A DNA stretch of 64,000 nt from Luzula sylvatica (taxonomy: Eukaryota > Streptophyta > Magnoliopsida > Poales > Juncaceae): contig OX326960.1 of the NCBI GenBank assembly GCA_946800325.1, forward strand, positions 51,331,355-51,395,354. The letters are read 5' to 3'. Position 1 is the stretch's first letter, and every line of letters starts with the position of its first letter. The notes under the pieces were generated by a model. The model made no database searches. It had not been told where the DNA came from and worked only from the letters and a program-made list of their open reading frames with translations. Both the position numbers and the translations under genes were made by a program. Below, piece by piece: positions 1 to 11,224 of this stretch.

Positions 1-78
1 ATTTATTAGTTTCATTCATATTAAATTAAATCATAATGAAGTCTTTGAATTATATCATATTTGCATTCAACATTATAG

Positions 79-531
79 GTCAACGAGATACAACTCGATA
101 TTCGGCGTGCTAGACAAACCGTGAATTGCGGACAAAACTGTCAATCTCGTATTGTCTTGGATCAAATGGCTCCTAGAATGTTGGTATTGCTTGAGGCATT
201 ATCGTTGAACAGTTCGCAATATTCTCGGATCGATGACGTACCGACTGGGACCACGATTCATCCTCCACATCAACAACCAAATGACTTTGTCCAACCACCA
301 TTCACGGACTACGTCTCTACTTCACGACCGAATTATGACGCAGCTGGAGGTTTCATGGACTTCATGAACTCGACCTTTCATAATCCGTATGCCCCAGGAG
401 GCTCGTATGGTGGGACTTCACATGGTGGTGTCGGTACTTCGTATGATGGTGTCGGTACTTCTTATGGTGGTGCTTCATATGGTGGTCATCATGACTATTT
501 CGACCCGACACAAAATGCACCGAGAGATTAG
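79..531 (+). CDS. 3'-terminal exon of an unidentified plant gene (partial)
   Basis: An open frame runs from an AG acceptor at 77-78 (preceded by a T-rich, intron-like stretch) to TAG at 529-531. It gives about 150 residues beginning VNEIQLDIRRARQTV. The first half is basic and helical-looking. The second half is Pro/Thr-rich and then becomes a low-complexity Gly/Ser/Tyr tail built from repeats of the type SYGG and GVGTSYDG, ending HHDYFDPTQ. A short degenerate Gly/Tyr tail after a basic helix is common at the C-terminus of plant mobile-domain and MULE-type proteins, but I cannot identify the family. Upstream exons lie outside the window. Neighbours are transposon-protein relics, so this may also belong to a mobile element. 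Confidence 0.4.
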   Translation, partial: VNEIQLDIRRARQTVNCGQNCQSRIVLDQMAPRMLVLLEALSLNSSQYSRIDDVPTGTTIHPPHQQPNDFVQPPFTDYVSTSRPNYDAAGGFMDFMNSTFHNPYAPGGSYGGTSHGGVGTSYDGVGTSYGGASYGGHHDYFDPTQNAPRD

Positions 532-896
532 AGTTAGATTATGTAGATGTTGTGATGGTTGTGATGTAGTTATTGTGATCGTTGTTGTTGTTGTGTTGCT
601 GTGACGTGGTTTAGTTCGTTATTATTTGTAGATGGTTTGATTATGTGGTGATGGTTTTATTATGTGGTTCATATGGTGGTTTGATTATGTTGTTTAGAGT
701 TATATTATTATTCAAATTTGAAATGACATGAACATTGAAAACCGTACTACATCAAAGTAAACAGAAATTACTACATCCAACTTTAAAAACTTACTACAAA
801 AACCAAACTACATGAAATTGAAAAAACGAAATACATTACTACTGATAAAAACTACATGAAATTCAAAGTACGTACTACAAGAGTAATTACGTCTTA
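532..896. other. No gene seen
   Basis: AT-rich DNA with a GTT/GTG-rich patch around 545-680 just after the preceding stop codon, probably its 3' UTR. The later part has repeated ACTACAT/CATGAAAT words. No supported gene. Confidence 0.5.
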
Positions 897-1584
897 TTAA
901 TTCCTTGGATAGTAAAAAAATATTTTTACTTCTTTTTCTTGATAGTCGACATATTTCTTCACTAGGTTCCCATGCACGTCAGAATATTTTCGCCTTGGTT
1001 GGTACGGAGGTTTGATATATATCCATTCTTGAACCATCCGCATTAACGCATTGTGACTAGTATGCACAGGTGTAATCTTCTTTTCTGGCTTAACTCCTTT
1101 TTGTAACCATAAATCGATATACATATCCCCCAAAGTACATTCCTTAAACATGAAGTCGTACATTTCCTTTACAATTCTTTCCCAACATATGCGATAATAT
1201 TCCCAAAATATGGTGATTTCCTCCATATTTGTAACATGAACCTCCCACTTGTAATGTTTCTAATCAAAGAAAAAACACATGTAAAAAAATAATACAATAT
1301 TTAATAGTTATAAATTAAATTTGAAATAACGATTTGTCACGTTTTGAAATAACTCTAACTTGTGCTTTGGGGCACCATAATGTGCATGTCATAATGTATG
1401 AATAACGATTCGTCACGTTTTTTTTTTCCAAACACCGAATGTCGTACATATGACACTCAATAACGGGTCTATCTTTGTGAGGGACAGGAGGAGATAAGAC
1501 ATGTATTTTATCAAAAAATGTTTCTTTCAACTCAATATCCCACCTTTCTTTTTTCACAGGAGTAGAAGACGAAGACGAAGCCAT
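897..1584 (-). CDS. Unidentified two-exon protein
   Basis: Two minus-strand open frames join through a short intron. Exon 1 starts at ATG 1584 (an earlier in-frame ATG is at 1602) with MASSSSSTPVKKERWDIELK and reads to about 1360, where a phase-0 GT donor follows (CACAA|GTTAGA). A second phase-0 donor is at 1354. Exon 2 starts at 1259 after TTGATTAG and reads in phase through KHYKWEVHVTNMEEITIFWE to the stop at 897. The product would be about 195 aa, rich in aromatic and charged residues, with no signal peptide, membrane segment or motif I recognise. It lies between a gene end and transposon-protein relics, so it could be an element accessory gene. The exon structure is inferred. Confidence 0.4.
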
Positions 1585-1970
1585 TACTGAATAAATCTTC
1601 AAACAAGAAGAGGAAGAAGAAGAGAAAGAGGACCAAGAATGAGGTTTGGTTTATGAAATATTACAAGACAGGAGACAAATATTAATAGGACTGAAGAAAG
1701 TGAAACAAATATATTCGTTTGTAATAAAGACAACATGTGATGAAGCAAAAAGTTAAAGGGAATATATTCGTGTTTGAACGAAAAGACTAAACACTGCAAA
1801 AGTTAAAACAAATATATTCGATTCATATAGTAAGGTTCAGAAAACAGGGTTCAAAAACTACACTATTACATAATTTGAAGGATACAACTAATTTGAAGGA
1901 TACAACTATTTTCTCTAAATAACTCGAACTAATTATTCTAATTAACTTGAACTAATTCTTGTAACTAACT

Positions 1971-2927
1971 TCACGATCTTCGAGCAAAATTTGGGCATAT
2001 GAAATTAATTGCCTCTGTGTCTGGTATCTCATTGTCATTCTCATCCAAATGACGAAGGATTTAAAATGGGGCAGGATCTCGAATATACCAACCATTCACA
2101 TGAGGGTATAGTCCATACTCTCTGAATCCATTTCCACTAACAATATTTTGACTTCTTTTACATGGCTTACGCATTTCCTCCATTGGAATTTCTATCCCGA
2201 AATGATTGCATATCTTTGTGATCATATTTCCATATGGCAAATACAACATGTGACTATCAACGCTATTCATGTGTTGCATTATGACATACGGGATATTGAT
2301 TTTTTTTATCTAAATGTCATATGTGTCGTAGATAATAAACATTTATAAGGTCAATCTTATTAAACCTTTGTGGAACCACGATGCGGTCAATAATATCAAA
2401 CATAGCCCTAAGACTAGGATAAAACAAATTGGGATGCCTGAACTCAAAAAAATTCGTGACATGTCTTAATACCTTTGCCTGCTCTTCCATTCGTACAAAA
2501 GAAAGGGCCTTATAATGAAATCCCGCACACCCGCACCCACTCCCACACCTACATTTTCATCTAATCCAAAATCCCCTAAATGAAATAAATCTCGTACAAG
2601 ACTTTCAAAAACAATAATTTCTTTCCCAAAAAGGTAGGAGTTATAATTTTCTCGACAATCTATGTAACCATTGGCATAGAATAATCGCACAACGGTATCA
2701 TAATATACATGATTCAAACTTACTAGGAAATTAATATTCGAATGAGATAAACATTGTTCTAATTCAGCGTTGATAAAATTGGTGTGGGAGTTTGGTGGAC
2801 CGGGTGGAATGAAATGAAAATAATCAAGTACAGGACGATCGAGGAAGGTCTGGTATTTATTTCCGGATATCGCATTACGAAACAAATAATGATTTGTCAT
2901 GTCGTAGATATCATATTTAAAGGTCAT
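1971..2927 (-). pseudogene. Transposase_32-like 'putative plant transposon protein', copy 2 (broken)
   Basis: This minus-strand copy aligns throughout with its neighbour at 3283-4212. Shared landmarks include RLFYANG...SYLFGK, HPNLFYPSLRAMFDIIDRIV, the LPYGNMITKICNHF block and HVNGWYIRDPAPF. The VRLFYAN...YLFGKEI block and the following helical region resemble the 'putative plant transposon protein' domain (Pfam Transposase_32 type) often found near retroelement gag-like genes. Four lesions are visible by comparison: a frameshift near 2490, a Trp-to-TGA change in LRHI*HLD, one extra A in an A8 run near 2300, and a TAT-to-TAA change after DPAPF at about 2061. I chose ATG 2927 because it matches the start of the sister copy. 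Low-complexity Leu/Ser codons upstream come from a GAA/AAG repeat. Family assignment is by motif memory only. Confidence 0.6.
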
Positions 2928-3282
2928 GGAAGAAAAAAAGAGAAGAAGAAGCAGAAGAAGAAGAAGAGGAAGAAGAAGAAAATGAGATATTGACAATTGT
3001 AAAGTGAGACCTTTTTATAGAAGAACTTAATGACATTGCAAGATACATGAACTTCAATTTTCTAATATTTTTGTACTTCAATTTTCATAAAGCATATGGT
3101 ACAGTGTAATGTTAGGTCTTTTCAAGATCTTTAAGAAAAAGACACATGAACTCAAGAAATACAACAATTTAAATGACTCCAAACTACAACAATAAAAATA
3201 TACACCAACTCTAATAAATTAGATTTCAAACACACATTAAAACTGATAAATTTTACAAACTCTAGAGGTTTCGTTGTAATCA

Positions 3283-4212
3283 CTAACCATTACGGGGGGA
3301 TACGAAATTTAGGGCCGCCGTGTTCGCTATTTCATTTCCATCTTCATCCAATCGGAGAAGGATATAAAATGGGGACGGATTGCGAATGTACCAACCGTTC
3401 ACGTGATGGTGCAATCTGTATTCCGTCATCAATCTATGTGAAGTGAGTATGTTATCGGTCCTTATTGGGCACAAAAACATATTAACGATTGGGAAATCTA
3501 TCATGAAATGTATGCATATCCTTGTGATTAAACTTCCATAACGCAAAGGTAACAAATTCAGTAAAACTGATTTCGTGTGGGTTTTTATGATAAACGGGAT
3601 GTTGATTCGTTTGTCTAAATGCCATACATGACGTAGTAAGTGAGCATTCAAAAGATTTATTACGTACATTTCTTGTGGAAAAACAATGCGGTGAATTATG
3701 TCGAACATGGCATGAATACCTGGTTACAAAAAATTGGGAGTCATAAACTCTCCGTCCCTAGTTACATGACTCATTATTTTTCGCTCTTCTCGTAAGTGAA
3801 TACTAGAGCTACGAATGGAACTCACACCGGCATATTCCTCCTCTCCTAAATCTACCAAAATGAACAAATCCTCTAACAAATCTTGGGACACCACGATTCC
3901 CTTTCCAAATAGATAAGACCTAAAATTTCCATCATCATCCAACGCCCCGTTGGCATAAAATAAATGTACTACGATTTCGTAGTAGGGATCATTGACATGT
4001 ATGATGCCATTCAGATTCCAATGATTAAGACATGGTTGTAATTCCGATGTGATAAAATTAATGTGTGGATTTGGTTCCTCCGGCGGAGTAAAATGAAAAC
4101 AGGGAATGACATCACGACCTTTGAAAAAACGCTCATATTGAATTCCAGCCATGTTATCACGAAACAAATATAGATTTGTAATGTCTTCGAGATTGTAACG
4201 GTTAGATCCCAT
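3283..4212 (-). pseudogene. Transposase_32-like 'putative plant transposon protein', copy 1 (one in-frame stop)
   Basis: A single minus-strand frame runs from MGSNRYNLEDITNLYLFRDN at 4212 to the stop at 3283, broken only by one in-frame TAA at 3724-3726 between TPNFL and PGIHAMFDIIHRIV. Domain landmarks are VHLFYANGALDDDGNFRSYL (mid N-terminal half), AMFDIIHRIVFPQEM, the WHLDKRINIPFII block and HVNGWYIRNPSPF near the C-terminus. Length without the stop is about 309 aa. It is the better preserved half of a tandem pair with 1971-2927. A longer open frame begins at 4308, but its first 32 residues are Ser/Tyr low complexity and are not shared, so I take 4212. The function of this family is unknown. 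I infer a retrotransposon-associated protein. Confidence 0.6.
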
Positions 4213-4308
4213 CAAATGACAAAAATAAGACGAATATGAAAATAAATAACTACAACAAGAGGGAGATGAACAAGAATAAGAATCTGAAGAAAATGAACAA
4301 GTTTGCAA

Positions 4309-4755
4309 CTCTTTTAATACAACTAAATTTTTTACTTATTTACCATATGTACCATATGTATCATAAATCCTGAATCATAGGCCTAATTTCTGGAATCCTA
4401 TAACCTTTAATTACTTTTTTGGTTTTTTTTTAACAGTGTCAATTCTTGTCATATTTTGCTTTTCAGAAAAGTTATTGATTCTTTTCTATATTCAATTGAA
4501 TTCTGACACCTATCATTTTCAATGAAATTTTTATTTTTTTGTGACCATTATTAAAAATTATGCATTCTTTCACATATTAAAAATTAATTCAATACATCAA
4601 TATAACTAACATCATAAAAATATCAACAAAATTATATTCAACATAACTAAATTTAACATAACATATTATCAATCAATTAATTTAAATAACATCATGATTA
4701 TAACATATAAATCAAACAAATTTAACAAATTTAATATCACAAAGATTACATAAAA
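4309..4755. other. AT-rich intergenic, nothing recognised
   Basis: Very AT-rich sequence with many AACATAA/ATTTAAC words. No reading frame, repeat array or gene signal that I can support. Confidence 0.5.
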
Positions 4756-4759
4756 AAAA

Positions 4760-5017
4760 CACAGAATATTTGGTGGGCTTTCATAATTCGCCTGGCGGGC
4801 ATTGATTCCGCGCCTGGCGAGCTTTCATTATGCGCCTTTGTTTACATCTGATTTAATTACTTAATTACTTCTCATTTACACTAACTAATGAAATAACAAA
4901 AGGCGGACAATGGTACATCGCCAGGCGAGGTATGAAACTCCGCAAAAGTCATATTTGAATTTTTTTTTAAAACTTGGTTATTTCGTTAATTAACTTAATA
5001 CACATGGTTATATATGA
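4760..5017. mobile_element. Degenerate relative of the 895-bp foldback element at 62750
   Basis: The right part shares landmark words with the palindromic element at 62750-63644. These are GGCGAGGTATG followed by AACTCCGCAAAAG, then AACTTGGTTATTTCG, TTAATTAACTT, and a terminal GGTTATATATGA at 5006-5017 (compare GGTTATATTTGA there). Inside are several GCGCCTGGCGAG / CGCCAGGCGAGG words in both orientations. I could not find the left terminus, so this is probably a truncated, older copy. Confidence 0.5.
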
Positions 5018-6229
5018 AAAAATTCCAAATAAATATACAATAAAATCACTTCCATTTTGGACCATTGATAATGATATGCGGCAAAATTTAGACCATTGAT
5101 TAATCATTGATTTTTTATAAACATTTTTTCTTTGTAGTCATTTAAGTGTCCCTTATTTTACACAATGTTTTAAGGATTTTTAGAAATCCACATCATCATA
5201 TATTAATAATGTGGACTATTTTTATTAGTTTGGTTCATGTTAGACTAATTTTATTCAATTATTTATCATTTCTCATATGTTTACATGATCAAATGCGAAT
5301 GTAATGCAAGATGAAAAGTTAATATATGAAATACTAATAACTTAATAAATAATATTATAAACATACAACATATAGTAGTAGTATTTTTAGAATTTCAATT
5401 TTAAAAATTCTTCAAATATATTCGTTTTAATTTTCTTTTTATTTTGACGTCGATATTAGCATAGTTTATACATACAATTTTCCATAATTTGAATTTGTAA
5501 AAATATTATATAAAAAATACCATGGAAAAAATGCATTTTTACAAAATATAATTTTAATTATTTTATTTACATAACAAAATTTTAAATACTAATATTTATT
5601 TTTAGAAATTACAACTATACTAATGTCATATAAAACTAAGTTGATTATATATTTTTTTTAATCAAACAAATTTAATATTATTTTCTTTTAAAATTAATAG
5701 AAATAAAAAAATGCGTATCCATCAATTTTTTTTTTTAATTTATAAACACTTACAAAATAAGGATTAGGTCAAAAGGAAAGTTACAAGATAAGGATTTAAT
5801 ACAATACAATAAATCCATATAATTACTCATATATTATTTACTCGTAAGTTACATTTGACATCAATACAATATAATTATTCATAACATGAACATGTATCCT
5901 TATAATTTTTTATTCGTTTAATTCGTGTTTTGGTAATTAATTAATGTAAAATTAATGCACATCACAAAATCAATGGAGAGAATTAAGCTATTGTGCTTCT
6001 AAAAGCATACAAGTATTTAATATTCATGATTTTTTTATCTACTAGATTTGCATCGTGATGGGTGCATTGTAATAAATATATCATTTTTCTCGTGCATTAT
6101 TTTAAATTGATTAATGACAATATCTTTTCTTTTAAAACGAAACATATCAAACTAATGCATGAGAAAAAATAAAGGAACTACTAAGCTCAATACTATACTG
6201 CTATAATATATATCAAACAATCTTTCCCG
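5018..6229. other. AT-rich intergenic, nothing recognised
   Basis: Long AT-rich stretch dominated by A and T runs. I see no gene, tandem array or terminal inverted repeats. Confidence 0.5.
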
Positions 6230-6412
6230 AATAAAAGAAAGCTTTTTATTTAATTTAGAAGGATTCAGAAAAAAAAAGTGGAAAGATTCTTTGCACTTTG
6301 CAGTACATCATCAAATTCCAGCACGTACTTTCTACGATGCGTTTCTTATCTTTCGCGACGTGTTAAAAAAATGCAGATGCCTTGCTGCATCATTAAAAAA
6401 GAATCAGTTTCT
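6230..6412 (+). repeat. Duplicated fragment of the aspartic-protease upstream region
   Basis: This stretch is a diverged copy of 14925-15095, directly upstream of the aspartic-protease relic. Shared words in the same order are AGAAGGATTCAGA, ACTTTGCAG, GCGACGTGTTAAAAAAAT and TGCCTTGCTGCATCATT. No protease coding sequence follows here, so a second gene copy, if it existed, has been lost. Confidence 0.65.
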
Positions 6413-6894
6413 TATTATTTACAGCTAATTAAAAATTGCATATGTAATAAGTAAAATAATCATCTTAATGACAGTTGTTGTTTTAGAACAAATATAAAAA
6501 TAAAAAGAATCCATCAAGTAATTGAATATTGAATAATATCATATTAATATTTGATCACCACTAGTTGTATTCATTAAGACTATCACGACGAAGTATATGC
6601 AATAATGCATAGTTGAATTGGTTTAGAATCAGTTTGGCTTCGGTAATCAGGACATGCCCTCTCATTAAAAAACATATTGACCTTTGTAAAATTGATACGG
6701 ACCTGCAAAGAATGTACCACGAGAAAATTCTACAACTCCTCTTCTGATTTTTCCATACATATATAATTCAGATAACATTTTTGATAAAAAAATTTACTTT
6801 GTTCCAAAATTTCCAATCACGTTTTCTATATACTAATTAACAAACTTAAGTGATATAGTAATTAATAAAAGACACCAACTAACAATTAATTAAT
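6413..6894. other. AT-rich intergenic
   Basis: No gene seen. Ends at a GC-rich hairpin at 6895. Confidence 0.4.
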
Positions 6895-6914
6895 ACTCGC
6901 GCTACGTAGCGAGT
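6895..6914. repeat. GC-rich hairpin in AT-rich DNA (possible Helitron 3'-end hairpin)
   Basis: ACTCGCGCTACGTAGCGAGT folds into a stem (GCTAC/GTAGC plus ACTC/GAGT with a GC bulge). Similar GC-rich motifs with a CGCGAG core occur near 9990 and 11365, and a CCGCGCTTCGCTRCGG motif occurs at 37362 and 52681. Helitron 3' ends carry such hairpins a few bases before CTRR, but a clear CTAG terminus is not present here. Confidence 0.3.
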
Positions 6915-7378
6915 ATGGTAATTATATTTTTTATTTTATTACGAATGATAATATTTATGATGGTAATGTAAAATAAAATGATTCCTTTTTTTATTAATAT
7001 CATATTATATAACTAATTTAATTATAATAAAAAATATATTTTACAATTATATTATGTTTTGGTAGAAAATAACTCATTTTTTTAATCAAATTTTAGTACA
7101 TATAATAAGCAAATAATAATATCTGAAACATAATATAAATTTATGAAAATAACCACAAAAATAATATTAATGTTGCTCACAATAATTCATACAATATAAA
7201 TATAGAAAGTGGAAACATTTAACAGTCCAACTATTGTACTCAAAATACATAATTAATAAAATGGTACTGATAATTTTTTGTATAAACAAAACAATAAAAA
7301 TTATACACAACATTACATTAAACAATGGAAATAATATCAAATTTAATTAAAAAAATGTAATTAAAAATTAGAAAAAAG
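6915..7378. other. AT-rich intergenic
   Basis: A/T homopolymer-rich. Nothing recognised. Confidence 0.4.
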
Positions 7379-8130
7379 CTCACTTTTGCCCCCTGAAGTG
7401 TTCCAAAAAATGCAACTTGCACCCCAAACTCTAATTTTGTTCATTTTGCCCCCTGAACTCTCATTTTTGCTCACTTTTGCCCCCTCCATCAGTTAAGTGC
7501 CCAGTCAGCAGTTAAGTGATGACGTGGCTGTGATGACTTGGCAATTTTTGATGATTTGTTGATGACGTGGCAACATTTATATTATAAAATTACATATCCA
7601 ATAACTAACAAATAAATCCAATAACCCATTATTTAATCAAACCCATTAACCCATTATTTGAACCCTCTCTCTCACTCACCCAGTGTCGCCATTATTCCCT
7701 CTCTCCCCGCTCGCCATTATTCCCTCTCTCTCGCTCGCCGCTCGCCAAGCTCCTGTCCCGACCCGAGCTCGCCATTATTCCCTCTCTCTTTCTCTCTGGT
7801 GAAGCTCGCCAAACTCTCTCTCTCTCTCTCTCTCTGGACTCTCTCTCGCCAATCTCTATCTCGCCCAGACCCGAGCTCGCCCAGACCCGAGCTCGCCCAG
7901 ACCCGAGTCTCTCTCTTGTGAAGCTTCTCGACTCTCTCTCTCGTGACGCAAATATAAGGTCAGATCTCTCTCTCGACTCATCTCTCTCTCTTTGTCTCGA
8001 TTTTAGTTGAATTTAGGGTTATTTTAGTTCAATTTCAGCAAATTTAGGGTTATTTTCAGCAATTTCAGGAATTTTTGGTGCTGATTTGAGCTGATTTGTG
8101 CTAATTGGGTGATTTGAGCTGATTTTCAGC
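7379..8130 (+). mobile_element. Transposon-terminus-like region with TC-rich leader
   Basis: Starts with repeated CTCACTTTTGCCCCCTGAA and TTTTGCCCCCTGAACTC words and paired GATGACGTGGC motifs (about 7516 and 7560), a composition I associate with termini of plant DNA transposons. It continues into a pyrimidine-rich leader (7660-7990) with three copies of GCTCGCCCAGACCCGA at 7860-7905 and three of CCATTATTCCCTCTCTC, then GGTCAGATCTC and an intron-like AT-rich stretch carrying TTTAGGGTTATTTTCAGC words. A short 87-aa frame at 7658 is Ser/Pro low complexity and is not credible as a gene. No opposite terminus was found, so the class is unassigned. Confidence 0.35.
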
Positions 8131-8553
8131 AAATTTAGAAGAACTAAGAAATAATACTTGCTTGATGAAACAGTTAATTGCCATGTAATAAATTATTGTT
8201 AATTGCAATTAATTATAGACATGAGAACTATGGTATTTGAGATTTAAATCAATTATAATATATTTTGTTTTAGTAGTCAAATTAAGATAACAACATTACT
8301 CCTATACACAAGTGCGTATTGAGTTTGTATTCACACAAAAAAAATTACAAGATTACTAATTGATAAAGTTGCGAATGAGTGCCAGTAATTAATAATACAC
8401 CACAATTAATAACAAAAAGTATGAAAACTGAAATTATCACAAGCATTAACAAAATATCAATAAAATAAAAAATGACCCTATCTAAAAATTCGCAATTAGA
8501 GTACACTCGCATTATCAAATCTTTTTCGTCGCAAGTTATCCCGTCATATTCCT
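8131..8553. other. AT-rich spacer, no gene
   Basis: AT-rich. Nothing supported. Confidence 0.4.
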
Positions 8554-8897
8554 GATCCAACCCCCCTCCCCCCACAGACCCCCCACAGCACCCCCCCCAC
8601 CAGACCCCCCTGACCCTGCCCACCATGTCCCCCTGACCCAACCCCCCTCCCCCCACAGACCCCCCACAGCACCCCCCACCAGACCCCCCTGACCCTGCCC
8701 ACCATGCCCCCCCAGACCCCCCACAACAACGCCCCACGCCCCACGCCCCACGCCCCTGACCCAACCCCCCCTCCCCCCCCCACGCCCCACGCCCCACGCC
8801 CCACGCCCCACGCCCCACTCCCCACTCCCCCTGACCCAACCCCCCTCCCCCCCACGCCCCACGCCCCTGATCCAACCCCCCTCCCCCCACGCCCCTG
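8554..8897. repeat. C-rich (minus strand G-rich) tandem tract
   Basis: About 345 bp made almost entirely of C with A, T and few G. It includes two near-identical copies of a unit of about 80 bp (from 8558 and from 8639: CCAACCCCCCTCCCCCCACA ... CCCTGCCCACCATG), followed by short-period GCCCCAC repeats. The minus strand has many runs of four or more G with short loops, so G-quadruplex formation is likely. Gly/Trp-rich frames (GVGRGAWG) arise from the repeat and are not evidence of a gene. Confidence 0.85.
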
Positions 8898-8984
8898 AGG
8901 CACCGTTCATTTTACCAGCAATCTTCTTCAGATCAATTCCTCTCATCAAGTTCATCTTTCTCGAGTGGATCTTCAGGATATCAC

Positions 8985-9240
8985 ATCGCGACTAAAAAAC
9001 AAAAAATTTGTCGAAATTAACCATAATTTGCTGAAATTAACCATAATTTGACTGAAATTAACCCTAATTTACTGAAATTAAAATTAATTGGACTGAAATT
9101 AATTGAAATTGCACAAAAAACCCTAATTTCAGCAAATTAGGGTAAAAAAAACCCTAATTTCAGCAAAAAAACACTAATTTCAGCAAAAAACACTAATTTC
9201 AGCAAAAAAACTCTAATTTCAGCACAAAAAAAAACCCTAA
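8985..9240. repeat. Imperfect array of TGAAATTAACCMTAATTT / CCCTAATTTCAGC words
   Basis: Roughly ten spaced copies of two related words. First TGAAATTAACCATAATTT-type units, then CCCTAATTTCAGCAAAA-type units. The reverse-complement words (TTTCAGCAAATTTAGGG) occur at about 8035-8130, on the other side of the C-rich tract, suggesting inverted arms of one element. Confidence 0.6.
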
Positions 9241-9801
9241 TTACTGCATCATCGAGGCTACAATTACCTGAATTATAAAAGAAATTATAAGAAATAAATT
9301 ATAATTCTTATTACATGCTCAAAAAAATTCTGAAAGGAGATAGAAAAATCAAGAAAAAAAAGAAATACAAAAAGTAATACCTGCAGCAAGTTCAATCCAG
9401 ATCTGCGAACGAACAAGTTCGATTCTGCGAACGAAATGTTTTATATTCTTGTAATGTTCACATTTTATATTGTTTTGCTTTATCAAGCAATCAAGAAAAC
9501 ATTTCTTTTCTCACACATTAAACAATTTGTTAGCGACATTTGTTCGATTCATATAAAACAAATCATAATAGATCTACGCAATTGTTGAGTTTTGCAAATA
9601 ACTTTTAATATTTTAACAATTTGACCTTCACGCAAACTTTCCACAAATACATAAATTGTTTCGACAATCAATTGGCGAGAAGGAGACATGTGCATATTCG
9701 TTTATAAATACGACAAATCCTTCATATCTTCACTCTAATCAAATGACGTCGATAATAAATCTTACATATTTTGGATTTTTATAAAGATAATTAACCTTCA
9801 T

Positions 9802-9802
<1 letters not shown>
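9241..9802. other. AT-rich spacer
   Basis: Contains two GATCTGCGAACGAA/GATTCTGCGAACGAA words at about 9400-9440. No gene seen. Confidence 0.4.

Positions 9803-9850
<48 letters not shown>
9803..9850. repeat. (TAA)n microsatellite
   Basis: About 16 uninterrupted TAA units. Confidence 0.95.
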
Positions 9851-9852
<2 letters not shown>

Positions 9853-10460
9853 CATAATTGTAAAATATATACATAAATATAATTAAATAAATTCAAATAA
9901 TTTTATTTTGAAATGATAATATTAACATTACCATACAAAATATGTTTTTTATATAATAATGAAAAGTATAATTAACATTCTCGTCTCATATCGCGAGTAT
10001 TTTTCTGATGTATTTCAAATTATGTTAGCAATATTTACCAGCTTAAATTTTTGTTTGTAACTCTTGCCATCTTGAAATATTATGCCAGCAACTTCTTACG
10101 TGCACCCACTTGTACACAATCATTTATTCCTTCAGGGTCACATAAGGCAGCAGCGAACATTTTCCCTATAAATTAATAATTTAGCGAAAAAAAAGACTTA
10201 CAAACTCAAGCTGTTACAATTAATTTAGTGCATAATAATTTTAAAAGTAATACAGCATGGACGTGCCAACAATTATGACTTACAAGCTGTCTTTACCTTC
10301 ATGATGACATCCAAATTATGTTAACTGGGTACTTCTAAAATTTTGAAATATTCTTGAAATAGAGTATATGATACGGGTATGAGTGAGATACGTGTCGAAT
10401 ATGTCACGTGAAGTATTTGATTATTTTAATTAGATCGATTGATATGTTCTATGTGTATAT
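9840..10460 (+). repeat. Tandem segmental duplication, unit 1
   Basis: Matches 11225-11845 almost throughout in the same order. Shared words include CTGATGTATTTCAAA, GCCATCTTGAAA, TTATGCCAGCAA, GTTACAATTAATTTAGTGCA, ATGGACGTGC, GAAATATTCTTGAAATA and ATGATACGG. The spacing is about 1.385 kb. The end of the unit (GATACGGGTATGAGTG... CACGTGAAGTA) also resembles the interior of the hAT MITE at 48513-49060, so an old fragment of that family predates the duplication. Confidence 0.8.
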
Positions 10461-11224
10461 TCATAATATTTCAACCAATAACAAACCAACAAATAGCAAA
10501 CCATACAACATGTACGTAGGATTTGCACATAATTAATTATATAGTACTGACAAAAAATTTATATCTTGAAAAAAATAGTTGCTTTGTACGTTATATTAAA
10601 TTAAATATTTGGAATTGTCAGCAATTATTTTGTAGTGATGTTCACAACGTTAACATAAAACAGTTACAAGCTAATAATTTTCTAAACTAAATAACATAAT
10701 TAACATAATTTAATATCATATATAATATTTTTAAATTCAGGTATGCTAGTTGGAATTAAAAAAAAAAAATAGAATCCAAACCTAGAATCCATACGAAATT
10801 GTTGACAAAACGCTTTTGTATTAACAATTATTTTTATCTTTCATGTTTATTTTCGAAAATGTTTGTTTTATAAGTTGAAGAGGTCATTTTTGTTTGGTAA
10901 ATTAATATCTTTTATTTTTATTATATTTTGAACAAATTAACATGGAAGTTTTTTTTGTATATAAATACAACTATAACCTATTTAGTATTATGGACATTTT
11001 TTTGATATTGTAATTTCAAAAACACTAATAATTAGACTTAAAAGTCTAATGTAATTATGCTTCTTTTTGTATTATGTTTTTTAATACACAATTGTTTTCA
11101 TAATTTCAAGTTAGATAAAACATGTTGGAAATATGATAATACGAAACTCAAAATAAAGAAACAATTGAAGTGAATACAATGACAGTAATATAAATGCTAT
11201 TATTTGATTAAAAAAATAAAATTT
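10461..11224. other. AT-rich spacer between duplicated units
   Basis: No gene seen. Confidence 0.4.

Noticed and set aside
3724..4308. Start at ATG 4308 for the Transposase_32-like gene
   Set aside because: The extra N-terminal residues are Ser/Tyr low complexity and are not shared with the sister copy, whose alignment begins at the later Met.
8344..8955. Long Gly/Trp-rich minus-strand reading frames in three phases
   Set aside because: They are produced by the C-rich tandem repeat and are open in several frames at once, with no start context or family similarity.
9110..9240. Interstitial telomere repeat (CCCTAA words)
   Set aside because: CCCTAA is embedded in a longer CCCTAATTTCAGC unit, and no tandem TTTAGGG run is present.
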